DNA of 50,527 nt from contig JAEUHM010000042.1 of NCBI GenBank assembly GCA_016795485.1, forward strand, positions 1 to 50,527, given 5' to 3'. The translations under genes and the position numbers were made by a program. Shown here piece by piece: positions 9,099 through 17,767 of this stretch. The DNA is from Verrucomicrobiaceae bacterium (GTDB lineage Bacteria; Verrucomicrobiota; Verrucomicrobiia; Verrucomicrobiales; Verrucomicrobiaceae). Numbering within the stretch: the stretch's first letter is position 1; every line of letters begins with the position of its first letter. The notes below the pieces were generated by a model. The model was not told the origin of the DNA, did not search any database, and saw nothing but the letters and a program-made list of their open reading frames with translations.

Positions 9099-9817
9099 AT
9101 ACACGGGGCCAGTTTGAAGGGGTCTGGAACATCGTCAGGTTCAACTGGCCGATGTTTGCAGTTGGCGGTGTGGTGGTCGCGGGGTGTGTGGCTCTTGGTG
9201 GCTGGTGGAGAGTGCTTGGTTGGTTAATCGCCTTCGGAGTCACTATACCTCTCGCCGTCTCTCATTGGGTTTATGACCGGAGTGATCTCTATCGGCTTCA
9301 TTGGCTTGACCCAAAATGGAAGCGGGTCGTCTCACTCCATGCTGGGTTCGATGAGATTAGTGGTGCGATCCGTGAGAATCTGCCAGCGGCTGAAGTGCTA
9401 GCGTTTGATTTCTACGACCCGAGGAGGCATACCGAACCATCCATAGAACGGGCACGGCGATATGCTCGAACAGGGAGAGAGGTGAAGACAATCTCAACGC
9501 TCGCTCCGCTCCCCGTTCCGCCAGGGACTGTCGATGCAGTGCTGCTTTTCCTGTCTGCTCATGAGATACGAGACTCAAATGAGCGCGCTCAGTTTTTTCA
9601 GCATTTGAAAGCCACGCTTAAGCCCGAAGGCTGTGTTGTGGTCGTGGAGCACATTCGTGATATGTGCAATTTCATCACATACAGCGTTGGGGCGTTTCAT
9701 TTCCATTCTGACGCCACGTGGAAAGAAACTTTTGCGCGCGCTGGCCTCAAGGTTGAATCAATCCATTTCCACACGCCGTTGGTGTGCAGATATTTTCTCT
9801 TGGTGGGCCAAAGTTGA
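9095..9817 (+). CDS. Membrane-anchored class I SAM methyltransferase
   Basis: This 240-residue protein is read from an ATG overlapping the DUF2071 stop; another ATG four codons earlier is possible. Two hydrophobic helices near the N-terminus (about 18-40 and 44-62) are followed by a methyltransferase-like domain. In it, VLAFDFYDP resembles the SAM-binding region, TVDAVLLFLSAHEIRD is the post-motif II region, and LKATLKPEGCVVVVEH is motif III. This places a small-molecule methyltransferase at the inner face of the membrane. It is the third gene of a tightly coupled trio, so its substrate may be something handled by the DoxX-like protein, for instance a quinone or lipid, but that is inference. 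Confidence 0.72.
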   Translation: MNTRGQFEGVWNIVRFNWPMFAVGGVVVAGCVALGGWWRVLGWLIAFGVTIPLAVSHWVYDRSDLYRLHWLDPKWKRVVSLHAGFDEISGAIRENLPAAEVLAFDFYDPRRHTEPSIERARRYARTGREVKTISTLAPLPVPPGTVDAVLLFLSAHEIRDSNERAQFFQHLKATLKPEGCVVVVEHIRDMCNFITYSVGAFHFHSDATWKETFARAGLKVESIHFHTPLVCRYFLLVGQS

Positions 9818-9878
9818 TGCATCCGACTTTGGTCGGATACCTGCCCCTGCCCTTTTTGTGGCATTGTGAAGGCTACAA

Positions 9879-12773
9879 ATGCGGGGGAAAGTTTATCTGA
9901 CATGTCTGGCGGCCGGGCTGATGCTGGCGGTGAGTCCACGACTGTTAGCCCAGCAGGCTGTGGTGCCCTCGCTAATCACCATTCCTGAGTTGCTGACGAA
10001 CGCCGAGACGGGCGCAGACACGGCGGGACAGCAGGTGAAGATCCGAGGGGTTGTTTTGGGATTGAGCACGTTGTTCAATCTCTTCTTCGTTTACGAGAGC
10101 GGCAGTGGAGTTTGGGTGAGATATGGCCGGGAGATGGCGGCTCCCAAACAAGGAGAGGTGGTGGAAGTGGCAGGTCGCACGAGTAATGCAAACGCTGGGG
10201 GAAGACGCAGCATCACGATCATAGCGGACGAGATAAAGTCCGAGGACGTTGCTGCTTTGCCTGAGCCGCGCCCGGTGACGATCCCTGAGCTTGAGGAGCC
10301 ATCAGCATTTGACCTGTGGGCTCGGTTTGATGCCGTGGTGATGGAGTGGAAGTACCGAACGCCAAATCTGATGCTAAAAGTCGTTACTCGGGACGGAGTG
10401 GCGGACGCAGTCATTGCGTTTCATGAACGCGGAGCTATTCCAGAGAAACTGATTGGTGCACGAGTTCGGCTGACGGGACTCATGACGATAACGTCAGTCA
10501 TGGGCAGGACGTTCTTTGTGCCCGGCCCGCCTCAGCTCCAGATCATCGAACCTGGAACTGCGGGCATCTTTGATGCTCCTGCGGCAAGTGTGCCAGATGT
10601 GATGCAGCGCAAAGTGGAGCCGGGCAAGCGCTGGCGAGTGACCGGCGTCTTGGCCGCCATTCTTCAAAAGCGAGAGGCCATCATCGTGTCCAAGGAAGGT
10701 GCGATGCAGGTGAGTTTGTTGCCATCGCGCGAAGTAGGAGAGTCTGGCACCGACTATGGAGACGCTGGTATTTGGTCAGAACCAGTTCCAGGGGACGAGG
10801 TGGAGATTGTGGGTTCGATTTATGGTCTGACGTTGAGGGAGAGGCAGCCGTTTGGTTTGCAGGCTTGTGCAATACGCGTGGTTAAGAAAGGCACGGCGCC
10901 AACTCCTGAGCCCATGAGCCTGGAAAAGTTGGGGAAACTTCGAGACGAGGACCGATGGGTGGAAGTTCGAGGGGTTGTTACTGCGTGGATGCAGCAGGGC
11001 GGGCTACTATCGCTGGCCGTAGTGGATGAGTTTGGCTATGGGATCGTCCAAGTCCGGCAATGGAGCGGCGGTTTTCCCGCAGACTTGCATGGTGCGCGCG
11101 TCAAGATGACTGGAGTCAGTCGGTCGCTGCTGCAGCGAGCCCAGGATCTACTCCTTGTGCCCAATAAAGACTTCTTCCAAGTGATCAAACCTGGACGAAC
11201 GGAGTCGTTTGCTGCACCAGCGGTAATCACAACCCAAATCGTAGAGAGATCAATCCCTCCAGCTGATCGCGTAAGAACTCGCGGAGTAGTGTTAGGCAAT
11301 GATGACAAGGGTGTTTTGTATTTACGAGGTGATGGAGCTGCGTTGAAAATACAGCTGCAAACCCCGTGGAGCCGTTCCAGTAGCACAAGAACCGGATTTC
11401 AAGTGGACGGCGGCACGCCAGCCGCTGTAGGCGTTGGTGAAGAGGTGGAGATTGTTGGTTCTCAAGTCGATGTGACTTCTGGTGTGCTGGAACCTGCTTG
11501 CGATCTCTCGGAGTGTCACCTCCGGGTTACTGGTCGCGTGGTGGAGGTGAAGCCTATGTTGAGCACCGTTAAAGAAGTCGCCGAGGGCGCTTTCACATCT
11601 GATTATGTGGAGGTGCGCGGTCGACTGTTGGGAATGCAACAAGTCTCTGCCATGGGCGAGGACTGGAGGACCAATCTGCTGTTAGATGGTGGCCGTGTTA
11701 GCATCTATGCCAACCATGTGGGGCGTGACCGCTCAGGGTTCGCTAACGTAAAGGTGGACGATGATGTACTCGTGCGTGGCATTGTGAATGGATCGTCAGG
11801 GCGAAAATCCAGGCATTTAAGAATACTTTCGCCAGAGGAGGTGCACTCCTTGGGGCTCTCTCCCTCGGTCCGCAGACGTCAGTTTTGGATGTGGGGTGGC
11901 GGCGGGGTCGTCGTGTTGGGCATCCTCCTGTCATGGATTGCCAGTTTGCGCCGCAGCAGCCGATTGCAGTCAGAGTCCGCGCAGATGTTGGAGCAGCGCG
12001 TCAGCGAGCGGACGGCGGAACTGCGTCGAACACAGGCAGATTTGCATAAAGCTCTGGATCAAGAACGCGAGCTCAATGAGTTGAAGACGAGATTTGTCTC
12101 TATGGTAAGCCATGAGTTCCGCACACCATTGGGCGTGATCATGTCATCCGTGGAGTTGCTAAAACACTACTCTGACCGACTGCCTGAAGATGAAAAGAAG
12201 CGGCAACTAGAGGACATTCACGCCGCTACCCGACATATGGGAGGCATGATGGAGCAGGTGCTAGTGCTTGGCCGTGCAGAGGCTGGAAAACTTACGTGCA
12301 AGCCACAGCAGATGGATCTTGCTCCGGCCCTCGCGAAGATCGTCGATGACGTGCAAGCCCTCACAGGGGATAAGTGCCCGATCCACACCACGATCGCGGA
12401 CGACATCGTTAAGGTTTATGCAGATGAGGCGCTACTGCGGCATATCTTGAACAACCTTCTGAGTAACGCGGTGAAATACTCGAACGATGGTGTGCCTGTG
12501 ACGATGAACGTGAGACGGGAAGGTGATGAGGGCGTGATTGAGGTGATGGACCAGGGCATTGGCATCCTCGAAAAGGATAGGCTGCGACTTTTTGAGGCCT
12601 TTTACCGCGGATCGAATGTGGGAGAGATACCGGGAACTGGACTTGGGTTGGTTATCGTGAAGCGATGCTTAGAGATGCATGGCGGGCGGGTTGTGCTCGA
12701 ATCACGGGACGAGGGCGGGACTATCTTTCGTGTGTTCCTGCCTTTCTTCCGTGTTCCTGAGCCTGAAGCTTAG
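9879..12773 (+). CDS. Sensor histidine kinase with long exported OB-like region
   Basis: This is a 964-residue protein. A signal peptide (about 1-26) is followed by some 640 exported residues that look like six successive OB-type beta domains. Each has a V-x-V-R-G-V-V or V-x-V-x-G phrase, for example QVKIRGVVLG near 45 and WVEVRGVVTAW near 363. One membrane helix (about 670-690, GVVVLGILLSWIASL) leads into a coiled coil and HisKA domain with H745 in MVSHEFRTP. A HATPase domain follows, with the N box LLNNxxSNAVKYS type (ILNNLLSNAVKYS), DQGIGI and GTGLGLVIVK. No receiver domain is attached and no response regulator gene lies beside it, so its partner is elsewhere. The ligand sensed is unknown. 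Confidence 0.88.
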   Translation: MRGKVYLTCLAAGLMLAVSPRLLAQQAVVPSLITIPELLTNAETGADTAGQQVKIRGVVLGLSTLFNLFFVYESGSGVWVRYGREMAAPKQGEVVEVAGRTSNANAGGRRSITIIADEIKSEDVAALPEPRPVTIPELEEPSAFDLWARFDAVVMEWKYRTPNLMLKVVTRDGVADAVIAFHERGAIPEKLIGARVRLTGLMTITSVMGRTFFVPGPPQLQIIEPGTAGIFDAPAASVPDVMQRKVEPGKRWRVTGVLAAILQKREAIIVSKEGAMQVSLLPSREVGESGTDYGDAGIWSEPVPGDEVEIVGSIYGLTLRERQPFGLQACAIRVVKKGTAPTPEPMSLEKLGKLRDEDRWVEVRGVVTAWMQQGGLLSLAVVDEFGYGIVQVRQWSGGFPADLHGARVKMTGVSRSLLQRAQDLLLVPNKDFFQVIKPGRTESFAAPAVITTQIVERSIPPADRVRTRGVVLGNDDKGVLYLRGDGAALKIQLQTPWSRSSSTRTGFQVDGGTPAAVGVGEEVEIVGSQVDVTSGVLEPACDLSECHLRVTGRVVEVKPMLSTVKEVAEGAFTSDYVEVRGRLLGMQQVSAMGEDWRTNLLLDGGRVSIYANHVGRDRSGFANVKVDDDVLVRGIVNGSSGRKSRHLRILSPEEVHSLGLSPSVRRRQFWMWGGGGVVVLGILLSWIASLRRSSRLQSESAQMLEQRVSERTAELRRTQADLHKALDQERELNELKTRFVSMVSHEFRTPLGVIMSSVELLKHYSDRLPEDEKKRQLEDIHAATRHMGGMMEQVLVLGRAEAGKLTCKPQQMDLAPALAKIVDDVQALTGDKCPIHTTIADDIVKVYADEALLRHILNNLLSNAVKYSNDGVPVTMNVRREGDEGVIEVMDQGIGILEKDRLRLFEAFYRGSNVGEIPGTGLGLVIVKRCLEMHGGRVVLESRDEGGTIFRVFLPFFRVPEPEA

Positions 12774-12821
12774 ACCGTGACGGTGCTGGCACTGGTTCTG
12801 CTCACTGGTTAGGCTTCTTTT

Positions 12822-14123
12822 ATGACGATTTCTGGCACGGACACACGCATCCTTTCCCTTGGACCCTGCAAGGTCCGATCGCCACTTGCGCGTAGTGGCA
12901 CCGTGAGTGCTCCATTCAAGACCGATGCCAACCGCATCCTGCTGCACAGCAGGCTCACCCAGGATGGCCCCGCCTTGCCAGAAACGAGCTTTGAGGAGGC
13001 TGGGGCGAGAGCGGAGATATACTTTGATCCGGCACGGACCAGTGTAGGCATTGTTACCTGTGGAGGGTTATGCCCTGGTCTAAACGATATCATTCGTGGC
13101 ATCGTCAACCAATGCTACCGCCAATACGGCATAACGAAAGTGTATGGTTTTCGTTACGGATACGAAGGACTTGTCCAGCGCTATGGACACACACCGATGA
13201 CGTTGAAACCCGCATCGGTAGAACAGATTCACCACTTCGGAGGCACGGTATTGGGCAGTTCGCGCGGCGAGCAAGATGTCCGAGAAATGGTAGACACCTT
13301 AGAGGACATGAAAGTGGACATCCTGTTTGTGATCGGCGGTGATGGTACTTTGAGGGGTGCTGCGGCACTAGTGGGAGAGATTGAGAGGCGAGGATTGAAG
13401 AAGTCTGTCGTTGGCATCCCAAAGACCATCGACAATGACATCATGTACCTCGACAAAAGCTTTGGTTTCGAGACTGCATTTGACGCGGCTGTCCAGGCGG
13501 TGAAGTGCGCCTTTGTGGAAGCCAAGGGTGCCGTCAATGGTGTCGGCCTTGTTAAGCTTATGGGCAGAGACTCAGGATTCATCGCATGTTATGCGGCTCT
13601 TGCTGGTAGCAATGTAGACTTCGTTTTGATCCCTGAAGTACCATTTGAACTCGAAGGGCAGGGGGGGCTGCTGGAGATGCTGCGGCATCGTCTTGTGAAG
13701 CGGGGCAGTGCCGTCGTCGTGGTCTCAGAAGGAGCGGGCCAGCATCTCATGACCACTAGTGGCGAACGAGATGCCAGCGGCAACGTGAAGTATGGCGACA
13801 TCGGCTTGTTTCTCAAAGACCGCATCAATCAGTTCTTCAAAAGCCGCAGGACAGAGATCAACCTCAAGTACATTGACCCAAGCTACATCGTCCGATCCGT
13901 GCCGGCCAACGCCCAGGACAACGTGTATTGCTCAAGACTGGCCCAGGCAGCTGTTCATGCTGGAATGGCAGGGAAAACGGCCATGCTAGTGGGGCGTTGG
14001 AATGGTTCTTTTGTTCACCTTCCGTTCCAACTCGTCATTCACGGCAGGCGCAAAGTCGACCCCACTCAAGAGCTCTGGCACTCTGTGCTCGAGTCCACGG
14101 GTCAACCCGCGATGATGCAATAA
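12822..14123 (+). CDS. 6-phosphofructokinase, long PfkA-type with GGDG/PKTIDND signature
   Basis: This 433-residue group A phosphofructokinase phosphorylates fructose 6-phosphate in glycolysis. The N-terminal extension (about 70 residues) precedes GIVTCGGLCPGLNDIIRG. The phosphate-donor loop is GGDGT (172-176), whose Gly at the fourth position usually indicates ATP use. The substrate loop is PKTIDND (200-206), whose Lys is seen in PPi-type and in plant-type ATP enzymes. MGRDSGFIA and PEVPFELEG follow. The mixed signature places it with the plant/spirochaete-like long clade, most of which use ATP. It stands alone after the sensor kinase. Confidence 0.85.
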   Translation: MTISGTDTRILSLGPCKVRSPLARSGTVSAPFKTDANRILLHSRLTQDGPALPETSFEEAGARAEIYFDPARTSVGIVTCGGLCPGLNDIIRGIVNQCYRQYGITKVYGFRYGYEGLVQRYGHTPMTLKPASVEQIHHFGGTVLGSSRGEQDVREMVDTLEDMKVDILFVIGGDGTLRGAAALVGEIERRGLKKSVVGIPKTIDNDIMYLDKSFGFETAFDAAVQAVKCAFVEAKGAVNGVGLVKLMGRDSGFIACYAALAGSNVDFVLIPEVPFELEGQGGLLEMLRHRLVKRGSAVVVVSEGAGQHLMTTSGERDASGNVKYGDIGLFLKDRINQFFKSRRTEINLKYIDPSYIVRSVPANAQDNVYCSRLAQAAVHAGMAGKTAMLVGRWNGSFVHLPFQLVIHGRRKVDPTQELWHSVLESTGQPAMMQ

Positions 14124-14135
14124 CTGGGCGCGTTG

Positions 14136-14390
14136 TCATCTCTTCCCGTTCCACCACCAGACCAGAAAGTGCCACAGCCCGCTAAACTTGAACTTCGGGT
14201 CTACCCATCGCTCAATGACATAGAATGCGAAGTAGTAGGCTCGGCAGAAGCCCCAAACGCATAGTCCTAGAAGGAGGAGATTGCGCCAACTCCAACTTTC
14301 CAAGAGTAACAGTGCCGCACACGAGACACCGATCAGGAGAAACAATACGCCCTTGAGCCACATGGCATTGGTTGATTCAAGGTCACGCAT
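14136..14390 (-). CDS. Small membrane protein, unknown
   Basis: This 84-residue hydrophobic protein has two or three predicted helices (about 10-30, 34-58) and ends with a tryptophan-rich WHFLVWWWNGKR tail. No family is recognised. It converges with the phosphofructokinase gene (12-base gap) and its start lies 10 bases from the left attachment repeat of the island, so it marks the chromosomal flank. The hydrophobicity pattern and complete frame support a real gene. Confidence 0.55.
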   Translation of the reverse strand: MRDLESTNAMWLKGVLFLLIGVSCAALLLLESWSWRNLLLLGLCVWGFCRAYYFAFYVIERWVDPKFKFSGLWHFLVWWWNGKR

Positions 14391-14400
14391 AATGCAGCGC

Positions 14401-14430
14401 GTATCCCCGACAGGAATCGAACCTGTATTT
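14401..14430. repeat. attL core: copy of tRNA-Arg 3' end
   Basis: These thirty bases are identical to 23561-23590, covering T-arm to acceptor stem of the tRNA (minus strand sense). The base before and the bases after differ between copies, so the identity block is exactly 30 bp. This is the displaced original 3' end of the tRNA gene. Confidence 0.9.
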
Positions 14431-14513
14431 GCTCCAGGGCACTTTTGAGGAGTGGGGAACCCTGTATTTTCAAGGCTTCCACGATCATGGCGTTATCAAA
14501 AATGAAGGGCGTT

Positions 14514-14533
14514 ATTCTTAGCTGGATTCTTAG
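14514..14533. repeat. Left arm-type repeats (ATTCTTAG x2)
   Basis: ATTCTTAG occurs at 14514-14521 and 14526-14533, a 12-base period. The same pair with the same period occurs at the right end (23499-23518). Position between the core and the integrase gene fits arm-binding sites of a tyrosine integrase. Confidence 0.6.
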
Positions 14534-14573
14534 ATGGTGAGGGCTAAAGTGGTTCGATTCCCGTCCTTCTCTT

Positions 14574-15719
14574 ATGGCATCACTCTGGAAACATCCTCAA
14601 AGCAAGTTCTGGGTGGCTTGCTACACCGACCACAACGGAAGGCAGCGCAAAGCGTCCACGAAGATTGAAGCGCTGGAGAAGAATCGAAAGCGGGCGATGC
14701 GTGTAGCTGATGAAATGGAAACCGCACACAAGCGGCGTATGACTACTTCCCAAGTGGTGAAGCTATGCGGGGGTTTGGTGAAGGAGTTGACCGGGGAGGA
14801 CTTCAGCACGTTGAGCGTGCGGGAGTTCCTGGATGGCTATCTGGCGCGGCGTAAGCGTGAAGTGAGCAAGGCCACAATGGCGGCCTATAAAGGCACCGCT
14901 GAACGGTTCAAGAAGTGGCTGGGTGATCGTGCTGATGCGGAATTGTTCCGCGTGGAGAAGCGGGATGTGATAGCGTTTCGGAACCATCTGGGCGATAGCC
15001 TGCACCCCACTACGGCCAATCATGCGCTCAAGCTGCTGAGGGTGTTCTTCAAGGCCGCCAAGGTTGAAGGCTTGTTGTTCGAGAATCCTTGTGACGATGT
15101 GGCTATCTTGCGCAAGGAAAGCGGCGGAACGACACGGCGCGGCTTTACGTTGGAAGAACTGCGGATCGTCTTGGGTGAAGTGAAGGGCACAGAATGGGCT
15201 TCATTGGTTCGCTTTGGTCTGTACACTGGGCAGCGCTTGGGTGACCTTGCGGCTTTACGTTGGAGCCAGGTAGATCTTGAGAACGAGGAAATCCGCCTGA
15301 TCACAGGCAAAACGCGGCGCGTGGTGATTGTGCCCATCTGCAAGCCGCTGATGGCCCACATTGAAACATTGCCCGCAGGTGATGAAGCAACGGCATTCCT
15401 TCACCCCAAGGCCGCAGAGTTAGGAGTGAGCCACCTTTCCAGGGAGTTTGGCGAGGTGCTGGCCCGTTGCGGCTTTAGACCTGCCACAACCCACGACAAA
15501 GCAGAGGGCAAAGGCGGCAGAGCGGCGCGGCGGGTGCTGAATGAACTGAGTTTTCATTCCTTGCGGCATAGTGCGGTGAGCATGATGAAGAACGCGGGCA
15601 TTTCGCCGGCGATTGTGCAAGACTTGATTGGACACGAGAGCGCGGAAGTGAGCGCCCATTACACACACATCGAAGCCGAGGCCAAACGTAAGGCCTTGGA
15701 GACGCTTCCAGTGATCTGA
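14574..15719 (+). CDS. Tyrosine recombinase (integrase)
   Basis: This 381-residue integrase has an N-terminal arm-binding-like region (MASLWKHPQSKFWVACYTD) and a core-binding SAM-like domain (about 75-170). The catalytic domain has R221 in YTGQRLGDLAALRW, HSLRH for the His-x-x-Arg pair, GHES, and nucleophile Y363 in SAHYTHIE. All catalytic residues appear present, so it should be able to insert and excise the island at tRNA-Arg. It lies 143 bases from the left core and just inside the arm-type repeats, the usual arrangement. Confidence 0.93.
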   Translation: MASLWKHPQSKFWVACYTDHNGRQRKASTKIEALEKNRKRAMRVADEMETAHKRRMTTSQVVKLCGGLVKELTGEDFSTLSVREFLDGYLARRKREVSKATMAAYKGTAERFKKWLGDRADAELFRVEKRDVIAFRNHLGDSLHPTTANHALKLLRVFFKAAKVEGLLFENPCDDVAILRKESGGTTRRGFTLEELRIVLGEVKGTEWASLVRFGLYTGQRLGDLAALRWSQVDLENEEIRLITGKTRRVVIVPICKPLMAHIETLPAGDEATAFLHPKAAELGVSHLSREFGEVLARCGFRPATTHDKAEGKGGRAARRVLNELSFHSLRHSAVSMMKNAGISPAIVQDLIGHESAEVSAHYTHIEAEAKRKALETLPVI

Positions 15720-15774
15720 CACAACGCTATGCCGGGGAGGGGGTGCGGGTTTCGGCAGGCGTGCTCGTGTCTGG

Positions 15775-15813
15775 AATGGATTCGCTGCCGCAGAATATTT
15801 TGCAATGTGGCCG
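15775..15813. repeat. Imperfect repeat shared with right end, left copy
   Basis: The stretch AATGGATTC..GC.GCC..AATATTT.TGCA..GTGGCCG downstream of the integrase recurs imperfectly at 23443-23483, near the right end. The two copies have the same orientation. It may be a remnant of an earlier element end or a site bound by element proteins. Confidence 0.45.
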
Positions 15814-16063
15814 TTGAAGGGATGAACGGAGCTTGAAGACAAAGAGAGTACCTTCTCTCTCTTTGCCCATTTTGAAGCGCCAGTGCTGGAAGCAATTTTT
15901 TCCCGGACGGATTCCTTGCCATGCCGCCAATAACGCCAATAAGTTTGTCCAGCAGCATCCGCCTAGTGGAAGCTGGACTGGATACGGCTTCACGTCCTTG
16001 ATGGTCATGAACGCGGCCCGTTCCAGTCTATTCCGCGCGGTGCTGGAAGCGTTGGCATTGATT

Positions 16064-17644
16064 ATGAGCTTGTTTCAGGAGAGACCTACGCGCCATCGCT
16101 TTTTGAAATTGGATTCAGTCCGAGGGCGCTTCCTTGCCTTTTGGGACAGTGACGAAGATAATCGAAAGAGTTGGTGGGAGGACTGCACTGACGGCAAAAA
16201 AGTCACCCTATCCAAATGGCGGGAGTTGCTGGCGGTTTGGCGACAGTGGAGAAAGAGGGACTATGCAGCGTGCTCTATGACTGAGGCTGAACGAAAGTGG
16301 GCGGGTGACGAGGGTAAGCGGATTCGTGCGCAGTTGGAAGAAGATGACCGCATCAGAAAGGACAAGGAGAAGCTAGCTGAGAAAGGGCCTTGTTTGAGCG
16401 AGACAGAGCGGAAGAAACTAAACTGCACTGCGGAGGACATACAGCAGAAGTGTTGCGTGTGGGATATTGGTGATGAAATCCGAAGAAGGTGGTTGTGGAA
16501 AGATAAGGCGGAAGCCTGGGCACAAGAGCGGATAGGAAGCCGAAATTTTTCCCTGGAGGCGACTGGTTTTGATGTTGGCACATTCCTGATTGAGCCTGAC
16601 AAGCACGACGAACAACTAGCCAGCCTATTGAAGAAGGCCAGGGGGCGGAAAAAGGAGGAAATTGAACAGCTCATTGGGAGCAACAAGAATGCGAAAGAAT
16701 GGCTTCCTGTCTGCTATGAGTACGTGAGGCAGTCAAAGCGTTGGTTGACTTGGGCAAGGCTTGGTTACACCGCAGATAGGAGTCTGGTTCCCTTTGCAGA
16801 CTCACATGCCCATAGCCTTGGAAGGAGCATACTTGCGGGAACAATTGGACAGGGTTGGACGGATGCTTTAGGAGCCCTAGCCGAATACTTGGGTCAGGAT
16901 ATGCCGTTTTCTGAGATTGCGATGGAAGTACGCCAATCTGTAGCTCGATTAGCCGCCAGCGCTTCTCGGAGTCAGGTACGTATCAATCAGCACACTTTTG
17001 CCATGCAGGATGCTGGTCGTCCTTCATTTGAGCCACTGATGAAGTGGGCTGGGCGTCAGATACTTCGCATTGCCAACATTCAAGAGGCAACTTGTCCAGG
17101 AACCATCTCAGTACTGGATACTCGCAAAGGGCGGCATCAGCACAACGTCTATAAGTATGACGGCAAGCTGAATGCGACCGTTGCTGAATCTTTTGAAAAA
17201 TTGCGCAAGCACAGAAAAGGCAGCACTTCGGCCAGTTCCAACGATGACCTCACTGGACGGAGGATGAACGCAAATGGCGAAGAGAGCATCGTGATCAGAG
17301 TGAACTGGAACACGACTAGCAATGACGATCTTGGAAAAGCGTTTGCTGATTTGTGCGAGCGTATCCGGCCCACGAAGTGGCCAGAGTTCATCGAGCAAGC
17401 TGGTCGGGATGAGAACCCGGATAAGGCATTGCGTGCGCTCCTGCATTGTAGAATGACCGCTTTCATTGATGCGTTTGGGGTGAAAGACAGTCTGGCGGAA
17501 GTCGAAGTGAAGAATGACGTGATTGAGAAACGTCGAGCGCTTGGCCGTGCAGAACCGAGCAAGGCAGAGAGCTGGTTTCATCGCATCACCGGAGACATCG
17601 ACATGCCTTGGTGGGTCTGCGCGAAATCAAAAAATGATTTCTGA
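16064..17644 (+). CDS. Unrecognised island protein, cargo slot 1
   Basis: This is a large protein of 526 residues from the ATG at 16064. The open frame extends upstream, with possible starts at 16001 (ATG) and 15833 (TTG, GGAG close by), which would give up to 603 residues. The shorter start is preferred because the first 77 codons look less protein-like and follow a repeat region. No known domain was recognised. Visible features are a charged, probably helical region (about 80-150 from this start; EEDDRIRKDKEKLAEKGPC), and a KKARGRKKEEIEQLI segment. A tryptophan-rich C-terminus ends MPWWVCAKSKNDF. It has no signal peptide or clear membrane helix. Position directly after the integrase is where satellites and islands often carry defence or fitness genes, so that is the leading guess. 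Confidence 0.6.
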   Translation: MSLFQERPTRHRFLKLDSVRGRFLAFWDSDEDNRKSWWEDCTDGKKVTLSKWRELLAVWRQWRKRDYAACSMTEAERKWAGDEGKRIRAQLEEDDRIRKDKEKLAEKGPCLSETERKKLNCTAEDIQQKCCVWDIGDEIRRRWLWKDKAEAWAQERIGSRNFSLEATGFDVGTFLIEPDKHDEQLASLLKKARGRKKEEIEQLIGSNKNAKEWLPVCYEYVRQSKRWLTWARLGYTADRSLVPFADSHAHSLGRSILAGTIGQGWTDALGALAEYLGQDMPFSEIAMEVRQSVARLAASASRSQVRINQHTFAMQDAGRPSFEPLMKWAGRQILRIANIQEATCPGTISVLDTRKGRHQHNVYKYDGKLNATVAESFEKLRKHRKGSTSASSNDDLTGRRMNANGEESIVIRVNWNTTSNDDLGKAFADLCERIRPTKWPEFIEQAGRDENPDKALRALLHCRMTAFIDAFGVKDSLAEVEVKNDVIEKRRALGRAEPSKAESWFHRITGDIDMPWWVCAKSKNDF

Positions 17645-17716
17645 CACCTGCCCCGCCGATTTTTGAGCTACGCGCGGCTCTGGTGTTTTGGGCGGCAAAT
17701 ACCTGCATACTGATAC

Positions 17717-17758
17717 ACCTGCCAATGACGGCAGGTAAGGTGCTTGAGGTCATTGGCA
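17717..17758 (+). promoter_or_regulatory. Two mutually exclusive stem-loops before the AlpA-like gene
   Basis: ACCTGCC (17717-17723) pairs with GGCAGGT (17730-17736) around AATGAC. The overlapping TGCCAATGAC (17720-17729) pairs perfectly with GTCATTGGCA (17749-17758). The two stems cannot form together. The second arm ends 9 bases before the ATG at 17768. Either a switchable leader or a set of protein-binding dyads for autoregulation is possible. Confidence 0.5.
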
Positions 17759-17767
17759 AGCTAACCC

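Noticed and set aside
14547..14570. T-arm-like sequence (GGTTCGATTCCCG) just before the integrase start
   Set aside because: The flanking bases do not form a T stem (mismatches at two of five pairs) and no acceptor or anticodon arm is present, so it is not called a tRNA or remnant.
15727..16008. 93-residue minus-strand reading frame behind the integrase
   Set aside because: It lies over the repeat and the doubtful 5' part of the cargo gene; no ribosome site or recognisable family, so it is left out.
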